Origin: Kiritimatiellia bacterium | GTDB taxonomy: Bacteria > Verrucomicrobiota > Kiritimatiellia > JAAZAB01 | Reading direction: 5' to 3' | Length of the DNA stretch: 64,000 nt | Assembly: GCA_028718125.1 (NCBI GenBank) | Contig: JAQUMN010000011.1 | Span: forward strand, 45,024-109,023 | In this document: piece after piece, positions 45,180 to 54,869 of the stretch | Numbering within the stretch: position 1 is the first letter of the stretch | Layout of the letters: every line of letters begins with the position of its first letter | Notes under the pieces: model-generated | Told to the model about the DNA's origin: nothing | What the model saw: the letters and a program-made list of their open reading frames with translations, nothing else | Database searches by the model: none | Program-made: the position numbers and the translations under genes

Positions 45180-46997
45180 TCAGCGCTCGATTTCCTTCAA
45201 GCTCAGGTTATCCAGCAGAAACTTGACATCACCTTCCGGCATCCGGAAAAACAGGTTATAGTTAAGATTGGATTGCACCGTATTGGGACACTTGAAGCGA
45301 TAGGTCCGTTTCTGCCAGGCGCCTGAGGGCGAAATCGTATCGCTGATCCGGCGATCTTCCCAGACGGGAGCAGTGTTTTCCGTCCCTTCTTTAACAATTT
45401 CATGCGCCCATAAGCTCCACGTAACGGGCTTGCCTTCAATAACGGAGGAGAATGAAAATTCATATTGGCGCTTGATCTGGAGGGGCAGCGGGCCACTCGG
45501 GGCTATCACGCGACCCCCGGGCACATGGGGTGCGCTTGAGGAGCTGAGCTGCATTATATAATGCAGGGAATTCCGGGTCCAGCCCGGGTAATTGTGGACA
45601 TACCGGAAATACATGAAATAGCTGCCGTCCACAGGCCGGATCGGCTGGCCGCCGGCCCGCAAAACCAATTCCTTTTCAGCGCTGAACAGCAGGGCCGAAT
45701 TGCAGTAGCCGCCAATGAAATTTTCCCAGAAAACCCGGCCGATGCCGCCGAACCAGGCGGCCGGCGCCAGCATGTCCTTTTCCGTATCCGTGCCCTTGAC
45801 CGGCTCGGCCTTGGGAAACTTGGGCTCGGTCCTGGAACCCTGGTTAACGGCAATATACACTTTGCCTTTCGTGGAGCCCAGCAGCAGGTCAAAAAGCCCG
45901 TCCTCGTTCCAGTCGCAGGGATAGACGAAAGCCATCACGCCAAAGACTTCCTTGTCGGCGATTTTAACAAAACCGTCGAACTCCAGAACGGCCGGCGCCA
46001 GGGTGCCGCGGATGGCGGCGACCATGTCTTTGCCTTCAATGGCTTTCCTGGTGCCCTTATGCAGGCGGATTTGTCCGGTGCGCGTGCCGACGATCAGATC
46101 GGACAGACCGTCGCCGTTGTAGTCCACCACCGCGGGGGTTAGTTGTTCAAAACCTTCCCCATAGCATAAATAGAACATGCGATCTTCAAGGAACAGCGGC
46201 TTGCCGCGCGAGCCTGCATTCAGCAACAGGCGCACGCTGTTGGCCGAATAAGTGCCCTCGCCTACAATCAGGTCCGGCTTGCCGTCCTTGTTCCAGTCCG
46301 TCATCCAGGGCGACATATAGTTGCCCAGGATCATGGTCTGCTTGCCCAGCATCAGCACGGGAACACGGTCCTTGGGATCATCCACGCCGTAAGTCGGGTC
46401 CACGTAACGCGGTATGCCCATGCGCCGTGTAAATAGCCACTGATTGCGCGTGCCCTTGTTTTCCAGGATCCCGATATCGCCGTAAAACGTGCCGAACAGC
46501 ACGTCATTATCCCCATCCCCGTCCCAGTCGCATATATGGATCTTGGCGCCCCACCCGATAAACGTGGGCACAAACGTACCGGTTGTGAACCTGGGCTTGC
46601 CCTTTTCACCGGAGTTCGTGTAAATCCAGAGAAAACCCTGCGTGTCGCTGACCACCAAGTCGTTCAGGCCATCCCCGTTCATATCCACGAAGTTCGGGCA
46701 GGATGACATGGTCGTATCCACCATCCGGCCGGCATCGTTCAGCACGGGCGAATTGCCCCCCGTAACATGCAGGTCATTATCCGCATCCACGCCGTCCCAG
46801 TAATTGCCCAACGGCGCCGTCTGCTCCCCGTTACACCCCGCCGGGAACAGATTGGCGCCCTTGCCGGGCAGCAGGCTAACACCGGCCGCCGCGGGCGCAT
46901 TGGTTTGCCCAAATGCCAGCCACGGCAGGACCGAGGCCACCGCCAGGGCCAGGCGCAATGGGACCGACCAATTCAAACTGTGCATGCATCCCTTCAT
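45180..46997 (-). CDS. Secreted FG-GAP/VCBS repeat protein of TolQ/ExbD operon
   Basis: 605 residues. Signal peptide of about 30 residues with hydrophobic L-R-L-A-L-A-V-A-S-V-L-P-W-L-A-F-G. Residues ~95-390 hold at least five calcium-binding loops (D-M-N-G-D-G-L-N-D, D-W-D-G-D-G-D-N-D, D-W-N-K-D-G-K-P-D, D-Y-N-G-D-G-L-S-D, D-W-N-E-D-G-L-F-D) arranged as a beta-propeller. The C-terminal ~170 residues look like a galactose-binding/CBM-type beta-sandwich (E-F-S-F-S-S-V-I-E-G-K-P-V-T-W-S-L ... F-L-L-D-N-L-S-L). Its start overlaps the DUF4159 stop by 4 bp (ATGA), so it is translationally coupled to the energised complex. It may bind a cell-surface or extracellular polysaccharide. Confidence 0.8.
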   Translation of the reverse strand: MKGCMHSLNWSVPLRLALAVASVLPWLAFGQTNAPAAAGVSLLPGKGANLFPAGCNGEQTAPLGNYWDGVDADNDLHVTGGNSPVLNDAGRMVDTTMSSCPNFVDMNGDGLNDLVVSDTQGFLWIYTNSGEKGKPRFTTGTFVPTFIGWGAKIHICDWDGDGDNDVLFGTFYGDIGILENKGTRNQWLFTRRMGIPRYVDPTYGVDDPKDRVPVLMLGKQTMILGNYMSPWMTDWNKDGKPDLIVGEGTYSANSVRLLLNAGSRGKPLFLEDRMFYLCYGEGFEQLTPAVVDYNGDGLSDLIVGTRTGQIRLHKGTRKAIEGKDMVAAIRGTLAPAVLEFDGFVKIADKEVFGVMAFVYPCDWNEDGLFDLLLGSTKGKVYIAVNQGSRTEPKFPKAEPVKGTDTEKDMLAPAAWFGGIGRVFWENFIGGYCNSALLFSAEKELVLRAGGQPIRPVDGSYFMYFRYVHNYPGWTRNSLHYIMQLSSSSAPHVPGGRVIAPSGPLPLQIKRQYEFSFSSVIEGKPVTWSLWAHEIVKEGTENTAPVWEDRRISDTISPSGAWQKRTYRFKCPNTVQSNLNYNLFFRMPEGDVKFLLDNLSLKEIER

Positions 46998-48523
46998 GGC
47001 TTTTTAAAGTTTCTATCGCTCCTTTTCGTCGTCCCGCGGCGGGATCCAGGCTTGCCGGCCTCGCTGTCTTCCTTCGATGCCGGCGCATTCGTGACCGTCT
47101 CATCCGTGTTCGTCGTTTGGACCGATGGCGTCCGATTTCTCATATCCGGGCCGGTGGGCAGTTCCTTCGGCAAAAACATAAAATCACGCTGGTAGCGGGT
47201 CAGCAGATGCACGACGACATTGATGCCGAATTTATAAATGTTGCGCGTGCTTTCATCGGTAATACCCCGGTAGATGATGGCGCTGTCAGGGTAACCGAGG
47301 TGCGGGCCGTGCACATGCTGCCAGTTCGGTTTTTGCCCGCGCTCGGCCACATTGATCCGACCCCACTCGATCTTGCCGTCCTTGTTAAGGCGCGCCTCCC
47401 AGAAATGGCCGTAGCCGTTCAGCGTATAGAGCACTGCCAGTTTGCCGCCGATATTAATCATTTCAATGGGCTCGTGATAATAATTCATGCCCGTGGGCAA
47501 ACCGATATTATCGAAGAAAATATCGAACATTTCATGATTTTCCGGGACTATCTCGAAATCGCGGTCCGGCAGTACCCGTTTCATTTCGCGCCGGAAGGCG
47601 ATATCGAAGCGCGAGCGGCGGCCGGCCAGGGCGCTGTCGGCCCAGATGGCGCCGCCCACATTCAGGTAATCGCGCAGGTTTTTGACTTCGTTGTCTGCCA
47701 GGCGGAAATTCTTGTGGCCGGTAAGATAAACAAAAGGCGGTTTGAGCGTGAAGAGCTTGTCCGTGCCGATATCCAGCACTTCCGGCACAATCTGGGCGTC
47801 AATCCGGTCCTTGGACCAGGCCCTGATTTGGAGCATCATATTATGCAGGGCGCCCGGGTTGCAGTTCCAGTCGCCATCCAGATACTTGGCCTGAAAGATG
47901 GTGAACTTGGCGCGGACAGATTTTCCGGCGCCATGCCGAAACGAGACGGCGCTGCCGGGACCGCTGCCGCCAGCGCCACCACTCTGCACCCACCCTCTCT
48001 GGAACTCCCGCACACCTATTAGCCGCTTCACTTCGGCATCGGCAATTTTCGCGCCCATATTATCCCCGATCTTGATGTCGATGGCGCCAATAGTAGGTGC
48101 GACAACCGGCACGGAGACTTGGGCATAGGCGGTGGGCGCGCTGACGGTCAACCGCGTGGAAGCGGATTGCTTGGCGGAAGCCATGGCGTTAGCATCCACG
48201 GCGCTTTTCACCGCTACTTCCGTTACATTCTTGGCCGCTGTTGACTTTGCGGAGACGGCTGCCCGCGGCATGGCTGGAGCCGGCGGCCCAGGCGGGGGTA
48301 GAACCAATAATTGTTCGCCGGCAAAATTACCCCGCACCGCCTGATAATGCGAAACGGCAATGGGCGCCAGAATCAGCGCCAGGAGCAGATAAATCGCCCC
48401 GGCGATAAGAAAATAGCGCGACTGCAGGATGGAAACAACAAAGCGCGCTACAATGCCCTTTGTCGCCGCAACCCGTTCCAGCAGTTCAAAGTTCTGCAAT
48501 AATCGAAAAATATTCACGGCCAT
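46994..48523 (-). CDS. DUF4159-domain membrane-anchored protein
   Basis: 509 residues. A single transmembrane helix at about 38-58 (F-L-I-A-G-A-I-Y-L-L-L-A-L-I-L-A-P) precedes an Ala/Ser/Val-rich linker (about 75-190) and the DUF4159 domain (about 205-450: K-F-T-I-F-Q-A-K-Y, N-L-R-D-Y-L-N-V-G-G-A-I-W-A-D, Y-G-H-F-W-E-A-R). DUF4159 is an uncharacterised class often beside ExbD and TolQ-like genes in PVC and myxobacterial genomes (from memory). The C-terminal tail (about 475-509) is basic. It is probably periplasmic and anchored to the inner membrane, so it could replace TonB/TolA in linking ExbD to the outer layer. Confidence 0.8.
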   Translation of the reverse strand: MAVNIFRLLQNFELLERVAATKGIVARFVVSILQSRYFLIAGAIYLLLALILAPIAVSHYQAVRGNFAGEQLLVLPPPGPPAPAMPRAAVSAKSTAAKNVTEVAVKSAVDANAMASAKQSASTRLTVSAPTAYAQVSVPVVAPTIGAIDIKIGDNMGAKIADAEVKRLIGVREFQRGWVQSGGAGGSGPGSAVSFRHGAGKSVRAKFTIFQAKYLDGDWNCNPGALHNMMLQIRAWSKDRIDAQIVPEVLDIGTDKLFTLKPPFVYLTGHKNFRLADNEVKNLRDYLNVGGAIWADSALAGRRSRFDIAFRREMKRVLPDRDFEIVPENHEMFDIFFDNIGLPTGMNYYHEPIEMINIGGKLAVLYTLNGYGHFWEARLNKDGKIEWGRINVAERGQKPNWQHVHGPHLGYPDSAIIYRGITDESTRNIYKFGINVVVHLLTRYQRDFMFLPKELPTGPDMRNRTPSVQTTNTDETVTNAPASKEDSEAGKPGSRRGTTKRSDRNFKKP

Positions 48524-48538
48524 GAGGCTGACCTGACA

Positions 48539-48967
48539 TCATTGCTGATTGGCGTTAAACGACAGATTCTTTACGCCCGCCGCCGCGCAGGCGCTCAACA
48601 CATCGGCGATCCGCTGTTGGCGGACCCTGGGCTGGGGATGGATGACAACCGGCTGTTTATCCCCGAACAACTTGAGGGCCTGATCTAGCTTGGACCGGAC
48701 CATCGCCAATTCCGTATCATCGGGATTGCCAAGCGGCTGATTGTTGCAAAACACCTGGCCGGCCTCATTGATGGACACGACAATTTCCGTTATCAGCGCC
48801 TCGGGTTTGGCCGCGGTCCCGCCGCCGGGAATCATCAAGCCCAAATATTTTTCTTCCACGTCAATCCGGCCCGCGATGATGAAATACATGAGCAATATCA
48901 TCATGCAATCGATCATGGGCCCCAACTGAATGGAGTTTTCGACCTCTTTTTCCTGTTTCAGGCGCAT
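48539..48967 (-). CDS. ExbD/TolR-family protein (second copy)
   Basis: 142 residues, the family size. N-terminal cytoplasmic stretch, then a single transmembrane helix with the essential Asp (L-G-P-M-I-D-C-M-M-I-L-L-M, Asp20), then a periplasmic domain ending V-L-S-A-C-A-A-A-G-V-K-N-L. It converts proton flow through the TolQ-like channel into force. The upstream paralogue at 48975-49454 has the same helix. Both start 7-15 bp after the preceding gene, implying one transcript. Confidence 0.9.
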   Translation of the reverse strand: MRLKQEKEVENSIQLGPMIDCMMILLMYFIIAGRIDVEEKYLGLMIPGGGTAAKPEALITEIVVSINEAGQVFCNNQPLGNPDDTELAMVRSKLDQALKLFGDKQPVVIHPQPRVRQQRIADVLSACAAAGVKNLSFNANQQ

Positions 48968-48974
48968 GGCAATC

Positions 48975-49454
48975 CTATAATCCGGCAGTCTTGACCATCG
49001 GCGCCTCTTGGCCTCCGCGATCCTTGGTGGATATCATCATATTGGGCACATCCGCTCCGGCAACCGCCGCCATTACCTGCTGGGTATACTCATATGGCGT
49101 TTGCTGATCGGCCCGGATCACGACCCGGAAATTCTTGGGACTAAGCTTGGCGGCTCTTTTGATCAGATCCACCAATTCCCGGGGGTCGGTCAAAATTACG
49201 CCTGCCGACTTAAACTTGGCTTCACCAAGACTTTCGTTCCACTCGATATCCACGATAAAACGGCCGGCAGCGTTTTCCTCCTTGATCCCCTGCCCCAGGC
49301 GCGGTATCGGCAAGACCACATCCTTGCTGAAACGAGCCTGCTCCAGTTTGCTGCACATGATAAAATACAACAGCAAAATCATCATGCAATCGATCATGGG
49401 GCCCAAGGCGAGTTCGCATTTTTCCCCATCCGCGCTAGCACCTCCACCGGCCAT
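48975..49454 (-). CDS. ExbD/TolR-family protein (first copy)
   Basis: 159 residues. The transmembrane helix L-G-P-M-I-D-C-M-M-I-L-L-L-Y-F-I carries Asp22. Periplasmic part V-V-I-R-A-D-Q-Q-T-P-Y-E-Y-T-Q-Q-V-M matches the ExbD C-terminal fold. A short N-terminal M-A-G-G-G-A-S-A-D-G-E-K precedes the helix. It starts 6 bp after the TolQ-like gene. Two different ExbD copies suggest a hetero-dimer within the channel. Confidence 0.9.
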   Translation of the reverse strand: MAGGGASADGEKCELALGPMIDCMMILLLYFIMCSKLEQARFSKDVVLPIPRLGQGIKEENAAGRFIVDIEWNESLGEAKFKSAGVILTDPRELVDLIKRAAKLSPKNFRVVIRADQQTPYEYTQQVMAAVAGADVPNMMISTKDRGGQEAPMVKTAGL

Positions 49455-49460
49455 GGCAGT

Positions 49461-50459
49461 TTACTCCCATTCTATTTCGCTCTGACAATGCGGACACTTT
49501 TTGGAACCCACGGAGATGTTTTTACCGCAACTCGGGCAGGCGATCACTTCTGCTTCCGCCTTGACGGCCGGCTTTGCGGCCGCAACCGGCGCAGACGGCG
49601 CTGCCTTAGCGCTCCGGGAGGAAGCGACGGATGGCGCCGCGCCGCCGCCCTTGCCGCCGGTCTCATACGCCGCCCGCATTTGCGCCGATACGACGACCAT
49701 GCCGGGTTCAACTTCATCAAAGTTGATATACTGAATCAGGGTATTAATAACCTGCTGCACGCTGGAGATGACGGCCTTCAAACGATTAGTCAGGATATAA
49801 AACAGGTACATGGCAATAATGGCGATGGCTAGTCCCGTCCAGGTTACGATCAAAGCTTCGCCGATATCACCGGCCAATTTGGCGGGATCGCCGGAAGCGC
49901 CGGCATAGGCCATTTTATTGAACGCGCCAATCATTCCGGAAATCGTGCCGAACAACCCCAGGAGCGTGTTAACTGTGGCATTCAAGTTAAGATAGGAGTT
50001 CTTCACTCTGAACTTGTCAAACTCGATATTGGCCGATTCCATAATCGCCTCCTTGGCCGCTTCCTCCCCCTTGGGAATGCGCTCAATCCCGGGCGCCATC
50101 ATCCGCGACAGGGGCGACGGGTTGTCCATGCATAATTGCCACGCTTTGGTATAATCCTTGACCATCAGGACCTGCGTCAACTGGCTGGTAATATCGGGGG
50201 GACAGAAGACCTTGACCCGCACACGCAGGAGAATTTCGATCAAAAGCGCCGTGCACCAGATGGCAGACCCTACCAGCGCCCATTTAGTCGGCCCGGACAA
50301 CTCCCAATAATCCAGGAAGGTTGAGGGCGGCCCCTTGGCTTTTTCCGCTTCCTGCGCCAAGGCCGGCGACCCTATCGCGCTTAGCATCCAGATCGCAACC
50401 ACGGCGACCGGTAAAATTTTAATCCACGAACACCATTTTGCTTTTTTCTGATTTGACAT
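49461..50459 (-). CDS. MotA/TolQ/ExbB proton channel with C-terminal zinc ribbon
   Basis: 332 residues from the ATG at 50459 with AGGTG upstream; longer in-frame starts are unlikely. A hydrophobic N-terminus ending S-P-A-L-A-Q-E suggests a signal sequence or extra helix. TolQ-core: L-N-A-T-V-N-T-L-L-G-L-F-G-T-I-S-G-M-I-G-A-F near residue 170, then A-L-I-V-T-W-T-G-L-A-I-A-I-I-A-M-Y, the conserved pore helices. After an Ala/Ser-rich linker a zinc ribbon C-P-S-C-G...C-P-H-C ends the protein (about 306-330). Classical ExbB/TolQ lack such a ribbon. It likely pairs with the two ExbD proteins downstream to drive a periplasmic load. Confidence 0.88.
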   Translation of the reverse strand: MSNQKKAKWCSWIKILPVAVVAIWMLSAIGSPALAQEAEKAKGPPSTFLDYWELSGPTKWALVGSAIWCTALLIEILLRVRVKVFCPPDITSQLTQVLMVKDYTKAWQLCMDNPSPLSRMMAPGIERIPKGEEAAKEAIMESANIEFDKFRVKNSYLNLNATVNTLLGLFGTISGMIGAFNKMAYAGASGDPAKLAGDIGEALIVTWTGLAIAIIAMYLFYILTNRLKAVISSVQQVINTLIQYINFDEVEPGMVVVSAQMRAAYETGGKGGGAAPSVASSRSAKAAPSAPVAAAKPAVKAEAEVIACPSCGKNISVGSKKCPHCQSEIEWE

Positions 50460-50563
50460 GTAACACCTCATTGACTGTATTTCACTCGTTTCGATTCTCA
50501 TGTTCATTCCAAATTGTACCGTGCGATCGGGATTAATGCGGGAGAATCGTGATCAACCCCGAT

Positions 50564-51442
50564 TTATGGCTTTGCGCCGGCCCTGGAGCTTTCCGCGCGC
50601 GGCAAAGCGGCTTTTTCCTCAATGGCTTTTTTAACCAGCGCATTATCCGGATAATCCTCGATCAATTCGTCATACAGCGGCGCCGCCTTTTGGGGCTGAT
50701 CCAATTTGCGATACAAGCCGGCGGCCCGATAGAGGGCCTCAGGATAATAGGCTTCCGCGGGGTAAAGCGCCGTCACCTTTAAGTAAGCGTTCAAAGCCTC
50801 GGTTTCGTTTGATTGGTCTGCCAGACACTGGCCAATGCCACAGTAAATCTCCGCGGCATATTCCATCTCTTTATTTGATGGTTTCAACTGCTTGTCATAG
50901 ACTTCCGCCAATTCGCGCAAGCCGGCCAGGGCCTCATCGTAATTCTTCTCGAACAGCTTGATTTTGGCCTTGCCGATCCGGGCGGCAATCGCCAGGGGGT
51001 CGTCTTCGTAAGCATCCAGAAAGGCGTCAAATGCCTGGCCGGCTTTATCGACCTCGCCGGCGGCCAGACAGGCGCGCGCATAATAGACGAGGCTCTTGGT
51101 GACCCAGTCAACATCCAGCCCGCGGTACTGCATGGCCACCTTGCTCAAATTGCGCTGCGCTTCCTTAAGATTGCCTTTCTCGTAGGCCTCGATGCCGTTG
51201 AGGATGCTGGGGGGCGGCGTGACTTTCGGCGTGCCCACCACCAGCGAACGGGGGATCACGGTTTCACCGCCGGACGTCAGGGCAATCCGAATCCCCTGGG
51301 CGTCAACCGAGAGAACCCTCCCGCGGAATACTCTGGCCTGTGTGGCCACCTCGTCCTCGGCCAGCGCCGCTGACAGTATGCCGCTGGAGACGAGGATCGC
51401 CATGCCGGCGGCAACCGCATAATGGCGCAGATATATCTTCAT
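50564..51442 (-). CDS. Secreted TPR protein (CpoB/YbgF-like) heading the TolQ operon
   Basis: 292 residues from the ATG at 51442. Signal peptide of about 28 residues (A-V-A-A-G-M-A-I-L-V-S-S-G-I-L-S-A-A-L-A). A small beta-domain (about 33-75) is followed by five or more TPR-like helical pairs (E-A-Y-E-K-G-N-L-K-E-A-Q-R, A-G-Q-A-F-D-A-F-L-D-A-Y, N-A-Y-L-K-V-T-A-L-Y-P, P-L-Y-D-E-L-I-E-D-Y-P). Comparable to CpoB/YbgF, which works with TolA in E. coli, but the beta-domain differs. It precedes the TolQ-like gene by about 104 bp on the same strand, so it may head the operon. Confidence 0.8.
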   Translation of the reverse strand: MKIYLRHYAVAAGMAILVSSGILSAALAEDEVATQARVFRGRVLSVDAQGIRIALTSGGETVIPRSLVVGTPKVTPPPSILNGIEAYEKGNLKEAQRNLSKVAMQYRGLDVDWVTKSLVYYARACLAAGEVDKAGQAFDAFLDAYEDDPLAIAARIGKAKIKLFEKNYDEALAGLRELAEVYDKQLKPSNKEMEYAAEIYCGIGQCLADQSNETEALNAYLKVTALYPAEAYYPEALYRAAGLYRKLDQPQKAAPLYDELIEDYPDNALVKKAIEEKAALPRAESSRAGAKP

Positions 51443-51721
51443 GACTCTCGAAAGAAAATTCGGGTAATTCGCAAACAATCGGTTGATGAATTAACGCATA
51501 AAAGATACCCGCAAGCGCGCGGGAATGTCAACGACAAAAATGAAAAAATAAAACTCGCGTTTTCAAGAATGATAGCTTATAAATATTGACGTGGTTTTTC
51601 ATTTGGATTTTCGCGTACCTAGCATTTTGGATGGTTTTTGCCCAAGGTAGACAAGCCCCGCCTACGGAGGGAAACTACGCTCGGATCAGCGGGCAGCGCC
51701 CCGTGTTATGGAGGAACAATT

Positions 51722-54700
51722 ATGTCAATACCCAACCGGATCTGCGTCCGCGCGGCGGCAACATTACTGTGTCTGGCCGGATTTTCCGCAGTCTGGGCGG
51801 ACAATAACGATCTGGCCAAAATAGGCGAGGAACACATGGACGCCGGCCGCTACGCCGAAGCCATCAAAGCGTTTGAAAAAATTACCGTAACCTACGAGAA
51901 CATTATCACCGTTAATTTCAACCTTGCCTGGTGCTATTACCTCACCGAGAAATACGACCTTGCCATTCCCAAACTCGTAGACCTCTCCGGTCCCCGCACG
52001 CCGAACGAGGCCAGCCGGTTGCAATCCATGTTTCTCCTGGCGGATTCTTACGCCCGCCTGGCCGGCCAGGAGGAGCCCGGCAGCGCCGACCGCAAAAAAA
52101 ATATCGGCAAAGCCATTGATCTGCATTCCGAGTTCATATCCAAATACCCGGCCAACGAGAATATTCCCAATGCCATCTACAGCCGGGCTTACACTTATTA
52201 TATTGACGACCAATTCGACAAGGCGGAAACCGATCTGAAAGTGGTGATTCAAAAAGTCCCCAACAAGCCGTTGGCCAAGGATGCCCAGTATCTGCTTGCC
52301 AATGTATACAGCCGGCAGGGAATGAACATGATGAAAGCGGGCAAACCTGAGGAGGCCAAAGTATTCATGGAGAAAGCCCGCCTGATCTTCAAAGAACTCG
52401 CCAAGAGCGACGTCAATCTGGCAATGGCTAATAACAGCGTCTTCTCGCTGGCGCAAACCTGGTTTAACGCCGAGATGTACCGCGGCGCCATCCGTTATTT
52501 CCGGGAAGTGCGCCCGAAACAGGATGTGCTGCAAGATTTGGATTACCGCCTGGACAAACTCATGTCGCAACAGGCCGCTGATATCGGCAGCGGGCGCGGC
52601 GCTTTACCGTTAAAAAAGGATATTGACAAGGTAAAGGCGCAGCGCGCGGCGGTGGCGGAATCCTCCGACCTGATGATTTCCGCGTATCTGCAAATTGCCG
52701 TGTCATATTACAAACTGCACCGCTACGACGAATCGCGCATTATCTGCCGCCATTTGATCGACCTGGCGCGCGACAGCTCCAAAACCGAGAAGGAACAAGC
52801 CTATTACCTGTTGGTAAGTTCTTACCTTGAAGAAAAGAACCCGGATGCGGCCGCCAATGAACTGGCAGGATTTCAAGCGACCTTCGGGAGCTCCAGCCCT
52901 ATCGCGGAATCGGCCAGCCTGTCAATCGGCCAATTGTTCATGATGCAGGGGGATGTCGCCAAAGCGGTGGAACAATTCAACCAGAGCACGGAGCAATATC
53001 CCAACGCCAAAGACGCAGAGGAAGCTTTCTATCTGAGATTCTCCGCCGAATACCTGCTGAATCAGGCATCCAACACCGCCGTGGCGGTGCAAGCCTATCT
53101 GGATAAATTTCCCAAGGGTCGCTACGTGCCCAACGCGCTTTATCTTAAGGGCATGAGCCTGGCGGCACTTAGTAAATGGGACGATGCCGTGTCCACCCTG
53201 GATGAAATTATCGCAAAATTCCCGAAAAAGACCGACACCTTCCAGGCACAGGACGAGGTCCTCTACCAGAAAGGCTTCATTTTATGGCAGAAAGCGGAGA
53301 GCCTGGATCCCAACAATGCGCCCGCCAACCTGCCGGCGCCGGAGCGTGAAAAGGCGAGATTAAAAATCATCGCGGACAAGAAAACCGCAACGCGCGATGC
53401 CGTCAAGGAGCTTGAAGCCTTTACCCAGCGCGGCAAGACCAGCGCGGCAAGACCAGCCGGTTTGTATTACTTGGGGTTAGCGCTGAACGCCGCCGGCGAG
53501 TTTGACAAGGCTCAAGCCACCCTGTACGCCATCCACAAGGAATATCCCGCCAACAGCATCGCGCCCGCGGCGCTTTACCAGATCGGCGCGATGTATTACG
53601 CCAGGACCAATCTGACGCAGATGGCCAAAGTGCTGGATGAACTGGTGGAGGCCTATCCCAATAATCCGATTAATGTTGACGCTTATTTTTTCCTCGGCTA
53701 TATCGCCAACAAAGAGGCGCGTTATGATGACGCGGTTGGTTATCTTTACGCCAGCATCGAAACGGCCCCCGATAATCCCCGCGCCCCGGAATGCCTGAGC
53801 CAGACGGCCCAGGCGCATCTTGACAAGGCCAAGGCCATGGGCGCGCCCGCCATCCTGTCGGACGCGCAAAAAAGCGTGTATCGCCAGGCCCTGTTGGATT
53901 CGGCCAATTCGTATGAGGACATCCTTTTGAATTACCCGGATACGGATCAGGCCATGAAGGCAATTCCCGGCATAGCCGAAACCATCGGCATGCTGGTGCG
54001 GTATCAGCTGTTGACGGAAGAGGCAGCCGCCACTTATTACAGCAAGGCCATGGCACGCCGGCCGGAGGACACTAACTTGAAGGCGCGCCTGCTGTTCAGC
54101 ATGGGCCGCTACCTGCTGAAGAACGATCAGAAGGAAAAAGCCCTGAAAATGTTCAACGAGGCTTTGACCGCCAACCCCGACGTCGTCCTGTCGGCCGAGA
54201 TGCTGACGGACTATGCCGATGCCCTGAAGGACGCCAAGGACCTGGATAAAGCCGAGGCGATCTACACTAAAATCATCAAAAATTATCCGGATGATCCGCG
54301 TGCCCCGGCGCCGGCCTGGTTCGGGCTGGCCGAAATCAAATTCCAGCAAGGCAAGTTCACCAAGGAACAACCCGAGGCCCAACAATACTATGAAAAAGTC
54401 CTGAAGGAATACCCTTGGTACGAACCGGGCAAACAAGCCAAGGTCCGGCTGGCCATGATCTACGAAAAACAAGGCCTGTTTGAGCAGGCCGAAAAGATGT
54501 ATGAGGCCGTTTGGAAAGATGAGATGGGTGAAGCCAAGCTCGGCGCGATGCTCGGCGTGGCCCGTTGCCAACTGGCGCGCGCCAAGGAACTCAAACAGAG
54601 CGGACGCATGCAGGAATATGCGGACCTGCTCAAGGTTACGGACTTGAACCTGACCAAACTCATCGTTTTATACGAAACTTTTGACAAATACGTCGCGGAA

Positions 54701-54865
54701 GCGCTCTGGCTGAAAGGCCAGGCCTATGAACTCGCCGGGGATCAGGCCAAGGCCCGCGAAACTTACGACCGGCTCGTCAAGCAATACAACAAATCCCCCT
54801 GGGCCAAGCCGGGTATCGAGCGGTTACAGCAAATGCCTGCGCCGGCCGCGGGCGGCAAACCGTGA
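51722..54865 (+). CDS. Large secreted TPR protein (1047 residues)
   Basis: ATG at 51722 preceded by GGAGG (upstream in-frame codons rejected). Signal peptide of about 27 residues ending A-V-W-A. The rest is helical TPR/YbgF-type repeats from end to end, for example A-I-K-A-F-E-K-I, A-V-E-Q-F-N-Q-S-T-E-Q-Y-P, A-L-K-M-F-N-E-A-L-T-A-N-P-D and K-A-R-E-T-Y-D-R-L-V-K-Q-Y. About 20 or more units. It is transcribed divergently from the TPR/TolQ operon with a 280-bp shared spacer, so both are likely controlled together. It is a probable periplasmic scaffold for the complex. It overlaps nothing and ends 4 bp before the ankyrin gene start. Confidence 0.85.
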   Translation: MSIPNRICVRAAATLLCLAGFSAVWADNNDLAKIGEEHMDAGRYAEAIKAFEKITVTYENIITVNFNLAWCYYLTEKYDLAIPKLVDLSGPRTPNEASRLQSMFLLADSYARLAGQEEPGSADRKKNIGKAIDLHSEFISKYPANENIPNAIYSRAYTYYIDDQFDKAETDLKVVIQKVPNKPLAKDAQYLLANVYSRQGMNMMKAGKPEEAKVFMEKARLIFKELAKSDVNLAMANNSVFSLAQTWFNAEMYRGAIRYFREVRPKQDVLQDLDYRLDKLMSQQAADIGSGRGALPLKKDIDKVKAQRAAVAESSDLMISAYLQIAVSYYKLHRYDESRIICRHLIDLARDSSKTEKEQAYYLLVSSYLEEKNPDAAANELAGFQATFGSSSPIAESASLSIGQLFMMQGDVAKAVEQFNQSTEQYPNAKDAEEAFYLRFSAEYLLNQASNTAVAVQAYLDKFPKGRYVPNALYLKGMSLAALSKWDDAVSTLDEIIAKFPKKTDTFQAQDEVLYQKGFILWQKAESLDPNNAPANLPAPEREKARLKIIADKKTATRDAVKELEAFTQRGKTSAARPAGLYYLGLALNAAGEFDKAQATLYAIHKEYPANSIAPAALYQIGAMYYARTNLTQMAKVLDELVEAYPNNPINVDAYFFLGYIANKEARYDDAVGYLYASIETAPDNPRAPECLSQTAQAHLDKAKAMGAPAILSDAQKSVYRQALLDSANSYEDILLNYPDTDQAMKAIPGIAETIGMLVRYQLLTEEAAATYYSKAMARRPEDTNLKARLLFSMGRYLLKNDQKEKALKMFNEALTANPDVVLSAEMLTDYADALKDAKDLDKAEAIYTKIIKNYPDDPRAPAPAWFGLAEIKFQQGKFTKEQPEAQQYYEKVLKEYPWYEPGKQAKVRLAMIYEKQGLFEQAEKMYEAVWKDEMGEAKLGAMLGVARCQLARAKELKQSGRMQEYADLLKVTDLNLTKLIVLYETFDKYVAEALWLKGQAYELAGDQAKARETYDRLVKQYNKSPWAKPGIERLQQMPAPAAGGKP

Positions 54866-54869
54866 TGCC

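Noticed and set aside
54726..54869. Upstream extension of the ankyrin protein
   Set aside because: Lies inside the TPR gene in another frame; ATG at 54870 follows the stop by 4 bp.
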